In this document: piece by piece, positions 9,487 through 17,495 of the stretch
Numbering within the stretch: the stretch's first letter is position 1
How the letters are laid out: the number at the start of each line of letters is the position of its first letter
From: Paracoccus jeotgali
Lineage (GTDB): Bacteria > Pseudomonadota > Alphaproteobacteria > Rhodobacterales > Rhodobacteraceae
Length of the DNA stretch: 37,500 nt
Reading direction: 5' to 3'
NCBI RefSeq assembly: GCF_002865605.1
Contig: NZ_CP025583.1
Coordinates: 1-37,500, forward strand
Notes under the pieces: generated by a model
Seen by the model: the letters and a program-made list of their open reading frames with translations, nothing else
Told to the model about the DNA's origin: nothing
Database searches by the model: none
Translations under genes and position numbers: made by a program

Positions 9487-10137
9487 TCAATCCAGCCCGG
9501 CGATGATCGCCCGCAGCGTCGCGATGCCGTGGCCCTTGTCCGACGAGGTCACGACCAGTTCGGGAAAGGCGGCGGGGTGCTTTTGCAGTTCGGTCTCGAC
9601 CTGATCCAGCACCGGCTTGATCGCGTTCGGACCCAGCTTGTCCGCCTTGGTCAGCACGACCTGAAACGGCACAGCCGAGCGGTCCAGAAGCGTCATGATT
9701 TCGTGATCGACTGGCTTGATGCCGTGGCGCGAATCGATCAGGCAAAAGGCGCGGCGCAGGGTCGGGCGACCGGCGAGATAGGCCTTCAGCAGCGCCTGCC
9801 ACTTGCGCACCACCGGCAGCGGCGCGCGGGCAAAGCCATAGCCGGGCAGATCGACCAGATAGGCCCGCTCACCCAAGGTGAAATAGTTGATTTCTTGGGT
9901 CCGGCCCGGCGTATTCGACGCCCGCGCGATCCCCTTGCGCCCGGTCACGGCGTTGATGAGGCTTGATTTTCCGACATTCGACCGGCCGGCAAAGCAGACC
10001 TCGGGCCGGTCGGCGGGGGGCACGCCGTCCATGGCGACGACGCCCTTGACGAATTCGACCGGTCCGGCGAACAGCTGCCGCGCGGCCTCGGCTGTTTCGG
10101 CATCGGGTTCGGGGGCTTGCGGGAATGACACCTTCAT
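9487..10137 (-). CDS. engB: Ribosome-biogenesis GTPase EngB (YihA/YsxC)
   Basis: A 216-residue TrmE-Era-EngA-EngB-type GTPase that acts in assembly of the large ribosomal subunit. All G motifs are visible: G1 GRSNVGKSS, G2 in NTPGRTQEINYF, G3 DLPGYG and G4 TKADK. A short N-terminal tail of about 50 residues precedes the GTPase core, usual for alphaproteobacteria. The start overlaps the stop of the MOSC gene by four bases (ATGA), so translation is likely coupled. It is last in the leftward block rpmH...yidC-MOSC-engB, a conserved neighbourhood in this group. Confidence 0.96.
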   Translation of the reverse strand: MKVSFPQAPEPDAETAEAARQLFAGPVEFVKGVVAMDGVPPADRPEVCFAGRSNVGKSSLINAVTGRKGIARASNTPGRTQEINYFTLGERAYLVDLPGYGFARAPLPVVRKWQALLKAYLAGRPTLRRAFCLIDSRHGIKPVDHEIMTLLDRSAVPFQVVLTKADKLGPNAIKPVLDQVETELQKHPAAFPELVVTSSDKGHGIATLRAIIAGLD

Positions 10138-10937
10138 GCGGTCAGGCTTTCGCTGCGGGGCTGCGTTTCGTCCAGCTCGACCACGATGATCTCATCGAGC
10201 GGCGCGATCTCGGCGCCGGTCAGCACCTCGGCATAGACGCCGAAACAGGCATCGCCGAAGCCTTCGGTCAGGACGCGGATCATGTCGTGATCGGGCTCGC
10301 CCGTATCGGTGTCGACCGAGGTCGCGGCGCAGCGGCCGATGCCCTCGCGCAGGATCACGGTCGCCGCGCCGATGCGCAGGCATTTGCCGATCCACTCACG
10401 CTCGGCAAAGGGCTCGAACCCTTCCACCCACAGATTGCCGCGCCAGCGTTCCACGCCAAGCCGCTGCCCGACATGGCTTTCCACCGCGCGCAGGCTGTCG
10501 AGCGACAGGATCGAGATGAAGGGCGCGCGGCTGTCGGTCAGCGGCACCGGCCCCGTCACCAGCAGCGCGGGTTCAGGCTTTTCTGCGGGCCAGAGCGGCC
10601 GCAGCCAGTCCAGCAGGCTGGCGTGATCCTCGTCCTTGGTGGGGTCGAGCTCGATCTCTCCGGCCGTCGGGTGCTGCAGGCACAGCTTGCCATTGGTCAG
10701 CCCGCCGCTGATCGCCTGCAGTTCCGGCCCGGCGGCTCCGCGCAGGAAGGCTGCCTTGGGCAGCCAGCCGGCGAGCTGATCGCCCTCCGTCAGGCGCTGG
10801 GTTGCGCTGTCATGCATGACCGCCCAATGCCGGTCCCAAGGCAGCGTCCGCCCCGCCTCGAGCCGGGCGCTGTCCAGCTTTTGACGCCCGATGGACTTGA
10901 CCGGATAGCGCCAGATCTGGGACAGGCGGCCGGTCAT
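10134..10937 (-). CDS. MOSC-domain protein (YcbX-like)
   Basis: A 267-residue protein with an N-terminal MOSC_N beta-barrel (residues 1-120, opening LSQIWRYPVKSIG) and a C-terminal MOSC domain. The conserved cysteine of the molybdenum-cofactor site is present in GRCAATSVDTDTGEPD, close to the family pattern RCxxTxVDxxTG. Relatives (YcbX, mARC) transfer or carry a sulfurated molybdenum cofactor and reduce N-hydroxylated compounds; substrate here is unknown. Its ATG overlaps the yidC stop by four bases (ATGA), and its stop overlaps the engB start the same way, so it is translationally linked on both sides. No direct functional link to membrane insertion is known. Confidence 0.88.
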   Translation of the reverse strand: MTGRLSQIWRYPVKSIGRQKLDSARLEAGRTLPWDRHWAVMHDSATQRLTEGDQLAGWLPKAAFLRGAAGPELQAISGGLTNGKLCLQHPTAGEIELDPTKDEDHASLLDWLRPLWPAEKPEPALLVTGPVPLTDSRAPFISILSLDSLRAVESHVGQRLGVERWRGNLWVEGFEPFAEREWIGKCLRIGAATVILREGIGRCAATSVDTDTGEPDHDMIRVLTEGFGDACFGVYAEVLTGAEIAPLDEIIVVELDETQPRSESLTA

Positions 10938-12808
10938 TTGCCCTTCTTTATGCGCACGCTGTCGCGGATATTGCCGAACAGGTTGGGCGGGTGGCCGTGC
11001 ATCGACATGATGCCGTATTGCTGAGCAATGGTGATGAGGTTGTTGGTGATCCAGTAGAGCACCAGCCCCGAGGCGAAGCCGCCCAGCATGAACATGAACA
11101 CCCAGGGCATCCAGGCGAAGATCATCTTCTGCGTCGGATCGGTGGGGGCCGGGTTCAGCTTTTGCTGCAACCACATCGAGATGCCCAGCACGATCGCCAT
11201 CAGGGACAGCGACAGGATGCCGACCAGGCTGTCCCGCGCGGGGGCCGCATAGGGCAGCAACCCGAACAGGTTCAGGATCGAGGACGGATCCGGTGCCGAC
11301 AGGTCGCGGATCCAGCCGATCCACGGCGCCTGCCGCAGTTCCAGCGTGACGAAGATCACCTTGTAGAGGCTGAAGAAGATCGGGATCTGGATCAGGATCG
11401 GCAGGCAGCCGGCGGCCGGATTGACCTTTTCGCGCTTGTAGAGGGCCATGACCTCTTGCTGGTATTTCTGGCGGTCGTCGCCGGTGCGCTCCTTGATCGC
11501 CTCCATCTGCGGCTGCAACTCGCGCATCCGCGCCATCGAGACGAAGGATTTCCGCGCCAGCGGGAAGACCAGCGCCTTGAGGATGAAGGTCAGCGCGATG
11601 ATCGACCAGCCCATATTGCCGATGATGCCATGCAGCCAGTGCAGCACGCGGAAGATCGGCTTGGTCAGGAAGTAGAACCAGCCCCAGTCGATAGAATCCA
11701 CGAATCGCTGGATGCCGGGGTTCTGCTCATAGGCGCGGATCGTCTCCCACTCTTTCGCGCCGGCGAACAGGAAGGATTCGCTGGACGCGCTTGCGCCGGG
11801 GGCGACGGTGACGACGGGGAAGCGGGTCTCGGTCTGATAGATGTCCGCGCCTTCGCTGTATTTCGACACGGCGGTGAAGGCGGTGCCGGGCTTGGGGGCC
11901 AGCGTGGTCATCCAGTATTTGTCGGTGAAGCCGATCCAGCCGTTTTCGGTGACCTGGGTGATCTTGGCGCGGCCCTCGCGCTCGACCGGGTCCAGCTTGG
12001 CGATGTTCTTGTATTTGGTCTCGTTCAACTCGCCATCGGTCATCGACACGCTGCCCTCGTGCAGAACAAAGAAGTTCTGCGTATCGGGCTGCCCCTGACG
12101 GGCGATGATGCCATAGGGCGCGGCGGCAAACGGGGTGTCGGCGGTATTTTCAACCGATTGCGAGACGGTGAACAGGTATTTGTCGTCCATCGAGATGACC
12201 CGGCGGAAGATCTGGCCCTGTCCATTGTCCCACCGCAAGGTGACGGGGGTCGAAGGGGTAAGTGTCTCGCCCGATTCAAGCTCCCAGATGGTGCTGGCGC
12301 TGGGGACGGCGGCGGGGTCGGTGCCGGCGGCCGGGCTCCACCCATAGACGGCGTAATAGGGTTTCTTCAGCACCGTTTCCGGATCGCCCGAGGGCGCGGC
12401 GGGGGTGCCGGTGTCGACGGTCTTCAGGAACGCGCTGTCGGTTGGGGTCAACAGGCGGACATAGCCCGAATCCTCGTCCAGCGTTTCGTGATACCGGGTC
12501 AGCAGCAGGTCGTCGATACGCCCGCCGGCCAGCGAGATCGAGCCCGACAGCGAGCCGCTGCTGATCTTGACGCGGCCTGCCGCGGCCGAGGGGTCCTGCG
12601 AGGCCGGGTCGGCCGCCGGCGCCGTGCCGACCGCAGGCGCATCCGTCGGTGCGCCGACCTCGGCCGGGGCAACCGGCTGGGTCTGGCTTTGCACCGCGGG
12701 TTCGGTCGGAGGCGGGGCGGGGTCGGGCGAGAAGAAGGTGAACCAGACGAGCACCACCAGCATGGACAGAACCATGGCCAGGATCAGATTGCGGTTGTTG
12801 TCTTCCAT
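10934..12808 (-). CDS. yidC: Membrane protein insertase YidC
   Basis: A 624-residue inner-membrane insertase. The N-terminal anchor NLILAMVLSMLVVLVWFTFF is followed by a Pro/Ala-rich linker, a large periplasmic beta-sandwich domain (about residues 75-360), then the conserved five-helix insertase core beginning near FYFLTKPIFRVLHWLHG, with the hydrophilic-groove region around FPLARKSFVSMARMRELQP and LPILIQIPIFFSLYKV. Start chosen at MEDNNRNL, the standard alphaproteobacterial beginning; the frame is open further upstream but that stretch has no YidC character. It is separated from yidD by ttcA and an EAL-like gene, an expansion of the usual rnpA-yidD-yidC order. Confidence 0.97.
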   Translation of the reverse strand: MEDNNRNLILAMVLSMLVVLVWFTFFSPDPAPPPTEPAVQSQTQPVAPAEVGAPTDAPAVGTAPAADPASQDPSAAAGRVKISSGSLSGSISLAGGRIDDLLLTRYHETLDEDSGYVRLLTPTDSAFLKTVDTGTPAAPSGDPETVLKKPYYAVYGWSPAAGTDPAAVPSASTIWELESGETLTPSTPVTLRWDNGQGQIFRRVISMDDKYLFTVSQSVENTADTPFAAAPYGIIARQGQPDTQNFFVLHEGSVSMTDGELNETKYKNIAKLDPVEREGRAKITQVTENGWIGFTDKYWMTTLAPKPGTAFTAVSKYSEGADIYQTETRFPVVTVAPGASASSESFLFAGAKEWETIRAYEQNPGIQRFVDSIDWGWFYFLTKPIFRVLHWLHGIIGNMGWSIIALTFILKALVFPLARKSFVSMARMRELQPQMEAIKERTGDDRQKYQQEVMALYKREKVNPAAGCLPILIQIPIFFSLYKVIFVTLELRQAPWIGWIRDLSAPDPSSILNLFGLLPYAAPARDSLVGILSLSLMAIVLGISMWLQQKLNPAPTDPTQKMIFAWMPWVFMFMLGGFASGLVLYWITNNLITIAQQYGIMSMHGHPPNLFGNIRDSVRIKKGK

Positions 12809-12965
12809 ACGGATAGGGCCCTCTGTTGTCAGTGCAGGGTTCAACAGAAGGGGCGGGCAAAGGTCAAGGCAATTCACGGTGCGATTGCTGGGTCCAAGGG
12901 CTGCGCCAGCCGCATTTCGCCGGCCAGCGACGCCGCTGCGGCGCCGTTTCGTCATGCGTGTCCGG

Positions 12966-13754
12966 TCAGGCCGCTGGACGCTTGATGCCGATGCGCGGGC
13001 GCTGCACCTCGGTCATCGCGTGCAGGAACTGCGCCATGCCGGAGGCGTCCAGAACCGGGGCCACCGCCTCACCCTGCACGATGTCGCAGCCAAGCTGGGC
13101 CAGAAAGCCGTGCTGGTCGCGGCTGGCCACGTCGCAAGCCAGTGTCGGCAGCCCGAAACGCTGCGCCATCGCCAGCAGGGACAGCAGCATGCGCCCGCCC
13201 CCGGGCCGCGTATGGCAGTCGCGCAGCGCGTGGTGCGGCAGCCGCAGCCGCGCCATGCCCGGCCCCAGCTGACGCAGCGCGCCCAGATCCGAGACGTCGA
13301 AGCGCGCCGCCTCGATCACGCAGCCGAAGCGGGCGAGCAGCAGCAGCCCCCATTGATCCTCGACAGGACCGGCATCGAGCGGCGCGGCAAAGATCAGCCG
13401 GTCGGTCGGAAATTCCTGACGGTCGATCTCCCACAGCAGGGGCATGACCAGGTCCGGGCTTTGCGCCATGGCCGCGGGCAGATCGAAAGCCAGCGGCGGC
13501 GGCTCGATCCCGTCCTTGCGCCAGCGCAGCCAGTGCCGCAGCGCAAGCCGCAGCGGCGTGTCATCGCCGCCCGGCAGGAACGGCGCGGCGACGTGGACCG
13601 AGGCCACGGCGCCGGTATGGCAACAGATCTGTGCGCGGAAACGGATATCCGCCACGGCAGCCTCGCCGACAGGCGGCACCGCGTCTTGCGTCACCGGCCC
13701 CGCCACGACGCGCCGCCGCGCGATCCAGCCCCATAGTTTCAAAAGCCAACCCAT
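12966..13754 (-). CDS. Degenerate EAL-domain protein, probably not a phosphodiesterase
   Basis: A 262-residue cytoplasmic protein that looks like a decayed EAL (cyclic-di-GMP phosphodiesterase) domain. FRAQICCHTGAVASVHV sits where active proteins have their Glu-Ala-Leu motif, but the Glu is lost. The end keeps the fold signature: LLSLLAMAQRFGLPTLACDVASRDQHGFLAQLGCDIVQG resembles the EAL pattern around AEGVET...L..LGCD..QG, with key acidic residues changed. A catalytically dead protein of this kind could bind c-di-GMP or a protein partner. The N-terminus is a basic amphipathic stretch that might touch the membrane. It lies between ttcA and yidC, just after a hairpin with a short T run. Assignment is from motif reading only. 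Confidence 0.6.
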   Translation of the reverse strand: MGWLLKLWGWIARRRVVAGPVTQDAVPPVGEAAVADIRFRAQICCHTGAVASVHVAAPFLPGGDDTPLRLALRHWLRWRKDGIEPPPLAFDLPAAMAQSPDLVMPLLWEIDRQEFPTDRLIFAAPLDAGPVEDQWGLLLLARFGCVIEAARFDVSDLGALRQLGPGMARLRLPHHALRDCHTRPGGGRMLLSLLAMAQRFGLPTLACDVASRDQHGFLAQLGCDIVQGEAVAPVLDASGMAQFLHAMTEVQRPRIGIKRPAA

Positions 13755-13765
13755 GCGTCATTCCC

Positions 13766-13806
13766 CAAAAGACCCGTTCCGCCACGCTATGCCGCAACGG
13801 GTTTTT
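13766..13806 (-). terminator. Probable intrinsic terminator/attenuator between ttcA and the EAL-like gene
   Basis: Seven-base arms ACCCGTT (13772-13778) and AACGGGT (13796-13802) flank a 17-base loop. Read leftward, the stem is followed by CTTTTGG. It lies after the ttcA stop and only about 12 bases before the downstream EAL-like gene, so it may act as an attenuator rather than a full stop. Confidence 0.5.
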
Positions 13807-13812
13807 GTTCAG

Positions 13813-14727
13813 TTAATGTTCGCGCAGATTCGGCGCCCCGTCACCGGGGAAATTAGACGGCATTTTATCTTCCGCAGGCCAGAGCCCGGCGAAATCGAAC
13901 AGCGCCGGGTCAAGCAGATGCGAGGGCCGCGCGTTCATCAGGGCGCGGAACATGACCTGCCGGCGGCCGGGGCTTTTCGCCTCCCACTCGTCCAGAAGGC
14001 GCTTGATCTGCGCGCGTTGCAGCCCGTCCTGACTGCCGCAGAGGTCGCAGGGAATGATCGGATAAGCCATGTCGCGGGCGAATTTGTCGCAATCGGCCTC
14101 GGCCACATAGGCCAGCGGGCGCAGCACCAGCAGGTCGCCATCCTCGTTCAGCAGTTTGGGCGGCATGCTGGCCAGCCGCCCGCCGAACAGCAGGTTGAGG
14201 AAAAACGTCTCGAGCATGTCGTCGCGATGATGGCCCAGAACGACGGCCGAACAGCCCTCTTCCCGGGCGATTCGATACAGATTGCCGCGCCGCAGCCGCG
14301 AGCACAGGCTGCACATCGTCCCGCCGGGCGCGATCTTGTCGGTGACGACAGAATGGGTGTCGCGATACTCGATGCGGTGGGCGACGCCGCGGCTGGCGAG
14401 AAATTCGGGCAGGACGGTCGCCGGAAAACCCGGCTGACCCTGATCGAGGTTGCAGGCCAGCAGATCGACCGGCAGCAGCCCACGCCATTGCAATTCATGC
14501 AGGATCGCCAGCAAAGTATAGCTGTCCTTGCCGCCCGACAGACAGACCAGCCAGCGGTCGCCGGGCCGGATCATGCCGAAATCCTCGATCGCGCTGCGGG
14601 TCTCGCGCACCAGACGCTTGCGAAGTTTGCGAAAGGCGGTGGTGTCGGGCGCGCCGTCGAATAGCGGGTGGATCTCGGTCTTGCCCGGCAAGGGGGCGAG
14701 GTCATCGATCTGGTCGCTATCGCTCAT
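13813..14727 (-). CDS. ttcA: tRNA 2-thiocytidine(32) synthetase TtcA
   Basis: A 304-residue ATP-dependent tRNA thiolase that converts cytidine 32 to 2-thiocytidine. The PP-loop [10 protein letters not shown] binds ATP, and the Cys pairs CSLC and CDLC are the family's iron-sulfur and sulfur-relay cysteines. [19 protein letters not shown] is another strong family block. Start chosen at MSDSDQIDD; it overlaps the end of yidD by 11 bases. A frame extends 57 bases further upstream but shows no family similarity. It is inserted between yidD and yidC in this genome. The product acts in the cytoplasm on tRNAs. Confidence 0.93.
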   Translation of the reverse strand: MSDSDQIDDLAPLPGKTEIHPLFDGAPDTTAFRKLRKRLVRETRSAIEDFGMIRPGDRWLVCLSGGKDSYTLLAILHELQWRGLLPVDLLACNLDQGQPGFPATVLPEFLASRGVAHRIEYRDTHSVVTDKIAPGGTMCSLCSRLRRGNLYRIAREEGCSAVVLGHHRDDMLETFFLNLLFGGRLASMPPKLLNEDGDLLVLRPLAYVAEADCDKFARDMAYPIIPCDLCGSQDGLQRAQIKRLLDEWEAKSPGRRQVMFRALMNARPSHLLDPALFDFAGLWPAEDKMPSNFPGDGAPNLREH

Positions 14728-14986
14728 GGTCGTCTTTCGGATCGGGGTCGGCATCGCCGCGATGTGTGCCGGGCACCGGGTCATAGCCGTCGCCGCCCCA
14801 AGGGTGGCACCGCGCGATCCGGCGCAGGGTCAGCCAGCTGCCACGGATCGCGCCGTGGTGGTGCAGCGCGTCGAGCGCATAGGCAGAGCAGGTCGGCTGA
14901 AAGCGGCAGCCATGCCCAACCCAGGGGCTGAGAAGCAGCCGATAGGCGCGGACCGGCAGCGCAACGAGATGGGCAAGGGGGGTCAC
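14717..14986 (-). CDS. yidD: Membrane protein insertion efficiency factor YidD
   Basis: An 89-residue protein of the YidD (DUF37) family, a small peripheral inner-membrane protein thought to assist YidC-dependent insertion. The hallmark is present: [27 protein letters not shown], followed by [24 protein letters not shown]. The start codon is GTG, overlapping the rnpA stop by four bases (GTGA), so it is translationally coupled to rnpA. The C-terminal tail is rich in Asp and basic residues, which is common and variable in the family. Confidence 0.95.
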   Translation of the reverse strand: MTPLAHLVALPVRAYRLLLSPWVGHGCRFQPTCSAYALDALHHHGAIRGSWLTLRRIARCHPWGGDGYDPVPGTHRGDADPDPKDDHER

Positions 14987-15450
14987 TTACGCGGCCTCGG
15001 CGGGCGGGGGCGGCGGTCGGTGTCGCCCGAATGGACGCGGGTCAGCGCCTGCTGCAGGTCCTGCACAAGCGCGCTGAAATCGCGGGAAACGGTATGTTCG
15101 GGCCGCCCGACGAGCACATAATCCCAGCCGGGACGGGCAAGGCGGGGCATCACCTCTCGCGCCACGGCGCGAAGCCGCCGCTTGGCGCGGTTGCGGGTGA
15201 CGGCATTGCCGATCTTCTTGGAACAGGTATAGCCGATTCGCGTCGTATCCGGGCCGGCTTCGCCTTCGGCACGGGGCCGCGCCTGCAGCAGAAAGCCCGC
15301 CGTTCCGGCACGGCGGGCCTGCGCGGCCTTCAAAAAATCCGCCCGCTGGCGCAGCACGACGATCTGCGAGGGCGGAACGCATGACGCCGCCGCATCCCCG
15401 GACCCGTCGCTGCTGTCAGACACGGGCGGGGGATGAGACGGGTCGATCAT
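14983..15450 (-). CDS. rnpA: Ribonuclease P protein component
   Basis: A 155-residue basic protein that partners the RNase P RNA in trimming tRNA 5' ends. The family signature is clear in [27 protein letters not shown], with [10 protein letters not shown] before it. The N-terminus up to about residue 27 ([18 protein letters not shown]...) is unusual and low in similarity; a later start such as a GTG just before LRQRADF is possible, so the annotated start is the longest ATG option. It follows rpmH, the standard gene order, and its stop overlaps yidD. Confidence 0.94.
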   Translation of the reverse strand: MIDPSHPPPVSDSSDGSGDAAASCVPPSQIVVLRQRADFLKAAQARRAGTAGFLLQARPRAEGEAGPDTTRIGYTCSKKIGNAVTRNRAKRRLRAVAREVMPRLARPGWDYVLVGRPEHTVSRDFSALVQDLQQALTRVHSGDTDRRPRPPRPRK

Positions 15451-15492
15451 GTCATGGCTGGCGCGCGAGGCACGCCTGCATGCGCGACGGCC

Positions 15493-15630
15493 TTAGGCCG
15501 ACAGGCGCTTGCGGCCCTTGGCGCGACGGCGGTTCAGCACCAGACGGCCGGCCTTGGTGGCCATGCGGGCACGGAACCCGTGGCGACGGGTGCGAACCAG
15601 GTTCGACGGCTGGAACGTGCGCTTCGACAT
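15493..15630 (-). CDS. rpmH: Ribosomal protein L34
   Basis: A 45-residue, strongly basic protein, typical length for L34, beginning [10 protein letters not shown] and containing the [15 protein letters not shown] core and the C-terminal GRKRLSA. It is a structural protein of the 50S subunit. A GGAG ribosome-binding site lies about 8 bases before the ATG. It heads the leftward block rpmH-rnpA-yidD and has a plausible promoter about 100 bases upstream. Confidence 0.97.
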   Translation of the reverse strand: MSKRTFQPSNLVRTRRHGFRARMATKAGRLVLNRRRAKGRKRLSA

Positions 15631-15721
15631 CTTCTCTACTCCAATCTCGGGCGCGGAAGGTCTGGGCTGGCGAATGCGACCATCCGCCCCACGCGACCGC
15701 GTCGGCTAACTCGAAGCCTGC

Positions 15722-15750
15722 GAAATAGGTGAAGCCATGGACCGAGTCAA
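15722..15750 (-). promoter_or_regulatory. Candidate sigma-70 promoter of rpmH-rnpA
   Basis: Read leftward, TTGACT (complement of 15745-15750) is followed after 16-17 bases by CTATTT/TATTTC (complement of 15722-15728). The spacing and -35 match the vegetative consensus, and it sits about 95 bases before the rpmH start. Sequence match only. Confidence 0.5.
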
Positions 15751-15885
15751 CGCCGCAATCGCGTCAGGCGCCGAAAAACCGCGCAGGGCGGGGTATACCC
15801 GACCACAAGCATTTGAAAAACCCGGTCACTGTCGCTAGGTGTTGGCCCGGCGGACCGGCGATCGGCCGCCCGGAGAGCCGCGCGA

Positions 15886-17310
15886 ATGTCGATCGACACA
15901 CTGACTGGCCGTTTTGCCGCGCTGACATTGCTGTTTGTCGCGCTGGCCGAGCTGTTCGTGCTGATCCCGGCGGTCTCAAACTTTCGTACCGACTATCTGC
16001 AGACGCGGCTGGAAAAGGCGCAGATCGCCTCGCTGGCCCTGCTGGCCGCGCCCGAGGATGAGAGCATCACCGCCGAACTGGAATCAGAGCTGCTGGCCAA
16101 TGCCGGCGTCTATAACGTCGTGCTGCGCCGCGACGATGTGCGCCAGCTTGTGCTGTCCTCACCCCTGCCGGGGCCGGTGGCGGCGACGCATGACCTGCGC
16201 CAGCGCTCGACCCTGCGCAGCGCGCTGGCCGCCTTGCGCCAGCTTGCCGACCGCCGGGACGAGGTGATCCGCGTCATCGGCGCCCCGGTCAATCACGCCG
16301 GTCAGTTGATCGAGATCACGCTGTCCACCGGCCCGCTGCGGCACGCGATGGTCGAATACGGGCTGCGGGTGCTGATCGGCTCGGCCGTGCTGATCGCGCT
16401 GACGGCGGCGCTGCTGAACTTGGCCGCGCAGCGCCTGATCCTGAAACCGATCCGCCGGGTGATCCGGCACATGGCCAGCTATTCCGCCGCGCCCGAGGAT
16501 GCGCGTCTGATCATCAAGCCCGCCGCCCGCATCACCGAATTGCGAGAGGCCGAATCGGCGCTCGCCTCAATGCAGACGACGCTGACCCAGGCGTTGAAGC
16601 AGAAAGAGCGGCTGGCCGGGCTGGGGCAGGCGGTGGCCAAGATCAGCCATGATCTGCGCAATATCCTGACCACCAGCCAGATCTTTGCCGACCGGCTTGA
16701 GGACAGCGCCGATCCCGCCGTGCGGCGGGCGGCGCCGAAGCTGGTGAACTCGATCAGCCGCGCGGTGAACCTGTGCGAAACCACGCTCGCCTTCGGCAAG
16801 GCCGAGGAGCCGCCGCCGACGCTGTCGCGCTTTGACCTGCGCGGGCTGGCCGATGACATCACCGAGGCTGAGTTGCTGCTGCTCGACCGCGCGGCGGGGC
16901 CGCCGCTGGTCGATTTTGTCACCGATATCAGCCCGAATCTGGTGATCCGCGCCGACCGCGACCAGTTGCACCGCGTGTTGTCGAACCTGATCCGCAACGC
17001 CCGCCAGGCGATCGAGGCCAGCGGCCGCCCCGGCACCATCGAGATCGCGGCGGCCGAGACCGATCACGATTGGCAGATCCGCGTCGGCGACAGCGGCCCC
17101 GGTCTGCCGCAAAAGGCGCGCGACTTTCTGTTCCAGCCCTTCACCAGCACCACCCGCAAGGGCGGCAGCGGGCTGGGGCTGGTCATCGCCGCCGATCTGG
17201 TCCGCGGCCATGGCGGGCGGCTGGAGCTGCTGCGCAGCGACGGGAACGGCACCGAATTCTGCATCACCCTGCCACGCGGCTCGCTGGGCGAAAATCTGGC
17301 GGATGGATGA
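15886..17310 (+). CDS. Orphan membrane-bound sensor histidine kinase
   Basis: A 474-residue two-component sensor. Two transmembrane segments (about residues 9-30 and 162-185) bracket a periplasmic sensing domain of about 130 residues. A HAMP-like linker leads to the dimerisation helix with the phospho-acceptor histidine in KISHDLRNIL, then the ATPase: N box NLIRNARQAIE, G1 DSGPGLP, and G2 GGSGLGLVIA. The ligand is not evident. No response regulator is encoded next to it, so its partner must lie elsewhere. It is followed by tRNA-Arg and the inserted element. The start has GGAG about 9 bases upstream. Confidence 0.9.
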   Translation: MSIDTLTGRFAALTLLFVALAELFVLIPAVSNFRTDYLQTRLEKAQIASLALLAAPEDESITAELESELLANAGVYNVVLRRDDVRQLVLSSPLPGPVAATHDLRQRSTLRSALAALRQLADRRDEVIRVIGAPVNHAGQLIEITLSTGPLRHAMVEYGLRVLIGSAVLIALTAALLNLAAQRLILKPIRRVIRHMASYSAAPEDARLIIKPAARITELREAESALASMQTTLTQALKQKERLAGLGQAVAKISHDLRNILTTSQIFADRLEDSADPAVRRAAPKLVNSISRAVNLCETTLAFGKAEEPPPTLSRFDLRGLADDITEAELLLLDRAAGPPLVDFVTDISPNLVIRADRDQLHRVLSNLIRNARQAIEASGRPGTIEIAAAETDHDWQIRVGDSGPGLPQKARDFLFQPFTSTTRKGGSGLGLVIAADLVRGHGGRLELLRSDGNGTEFCITLPRGSLGENLADG

Positions 17311-17371
17311 GATTTTCCGCTTTTGGGGGTTGCACCCCGCAGCGCTGCAATCTAGTTAGCCGTCCTACAGC

Positions 17372-17448
17372 GGACCCGTAGCTCAGCTGGATAGAGCACC
17401 AGACTACGAATCTGGGGGTCGGGCGTTCGAATCGCTCCGGGTCCGCCA
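17372..17448 (+). tRNA. tRNA-Arg (anticodon ACG), integration target
   Basis: A complete cloverleaf of 77 bases with encoded CCA. Acceptor arms GGACCCG and CGGGTCC pair; D stem GCTC/GAGC; anticodon stem CCAGA/TCTGG around loop CTACGAA (anticodon ACG, read as inosine for CGU/CGC/CGA); T arm GGGCG-TTCGAAT-CGCTC. Its last 15 bases plus TT are repeated at 29609-29625, so an element integrated into the 3' end and restored an intact tRNA. Confidence 0.97.
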
Positions 17449-17450
17449 TT
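17434..17450 (+). repeat. attL: left copy of the 17-bp attachment core (tRNA-Arg 3' end)
   Basis: GCTCCGGGTCCGCCATT, covering the 3' side of the T stem, the acceptor stem, discriminator and CCA of tRNA-Arg plus two more bases. The identical sequence recurs at 29609-29625 and the flanks differ immediately on both sides. Confidence 0.92.
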
Positions 17451-17495
17451 AATCCAGAAATTTCGTTGATCGTCAGCCGCTTGCGGGACTGATTG

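Noticed and set aside
10991..12985. A 664-codon plus-strand frame opposite yidC
   Set aside because: Antisense shadow of yidC with His/Asp/Gln-rich translation and no family features.
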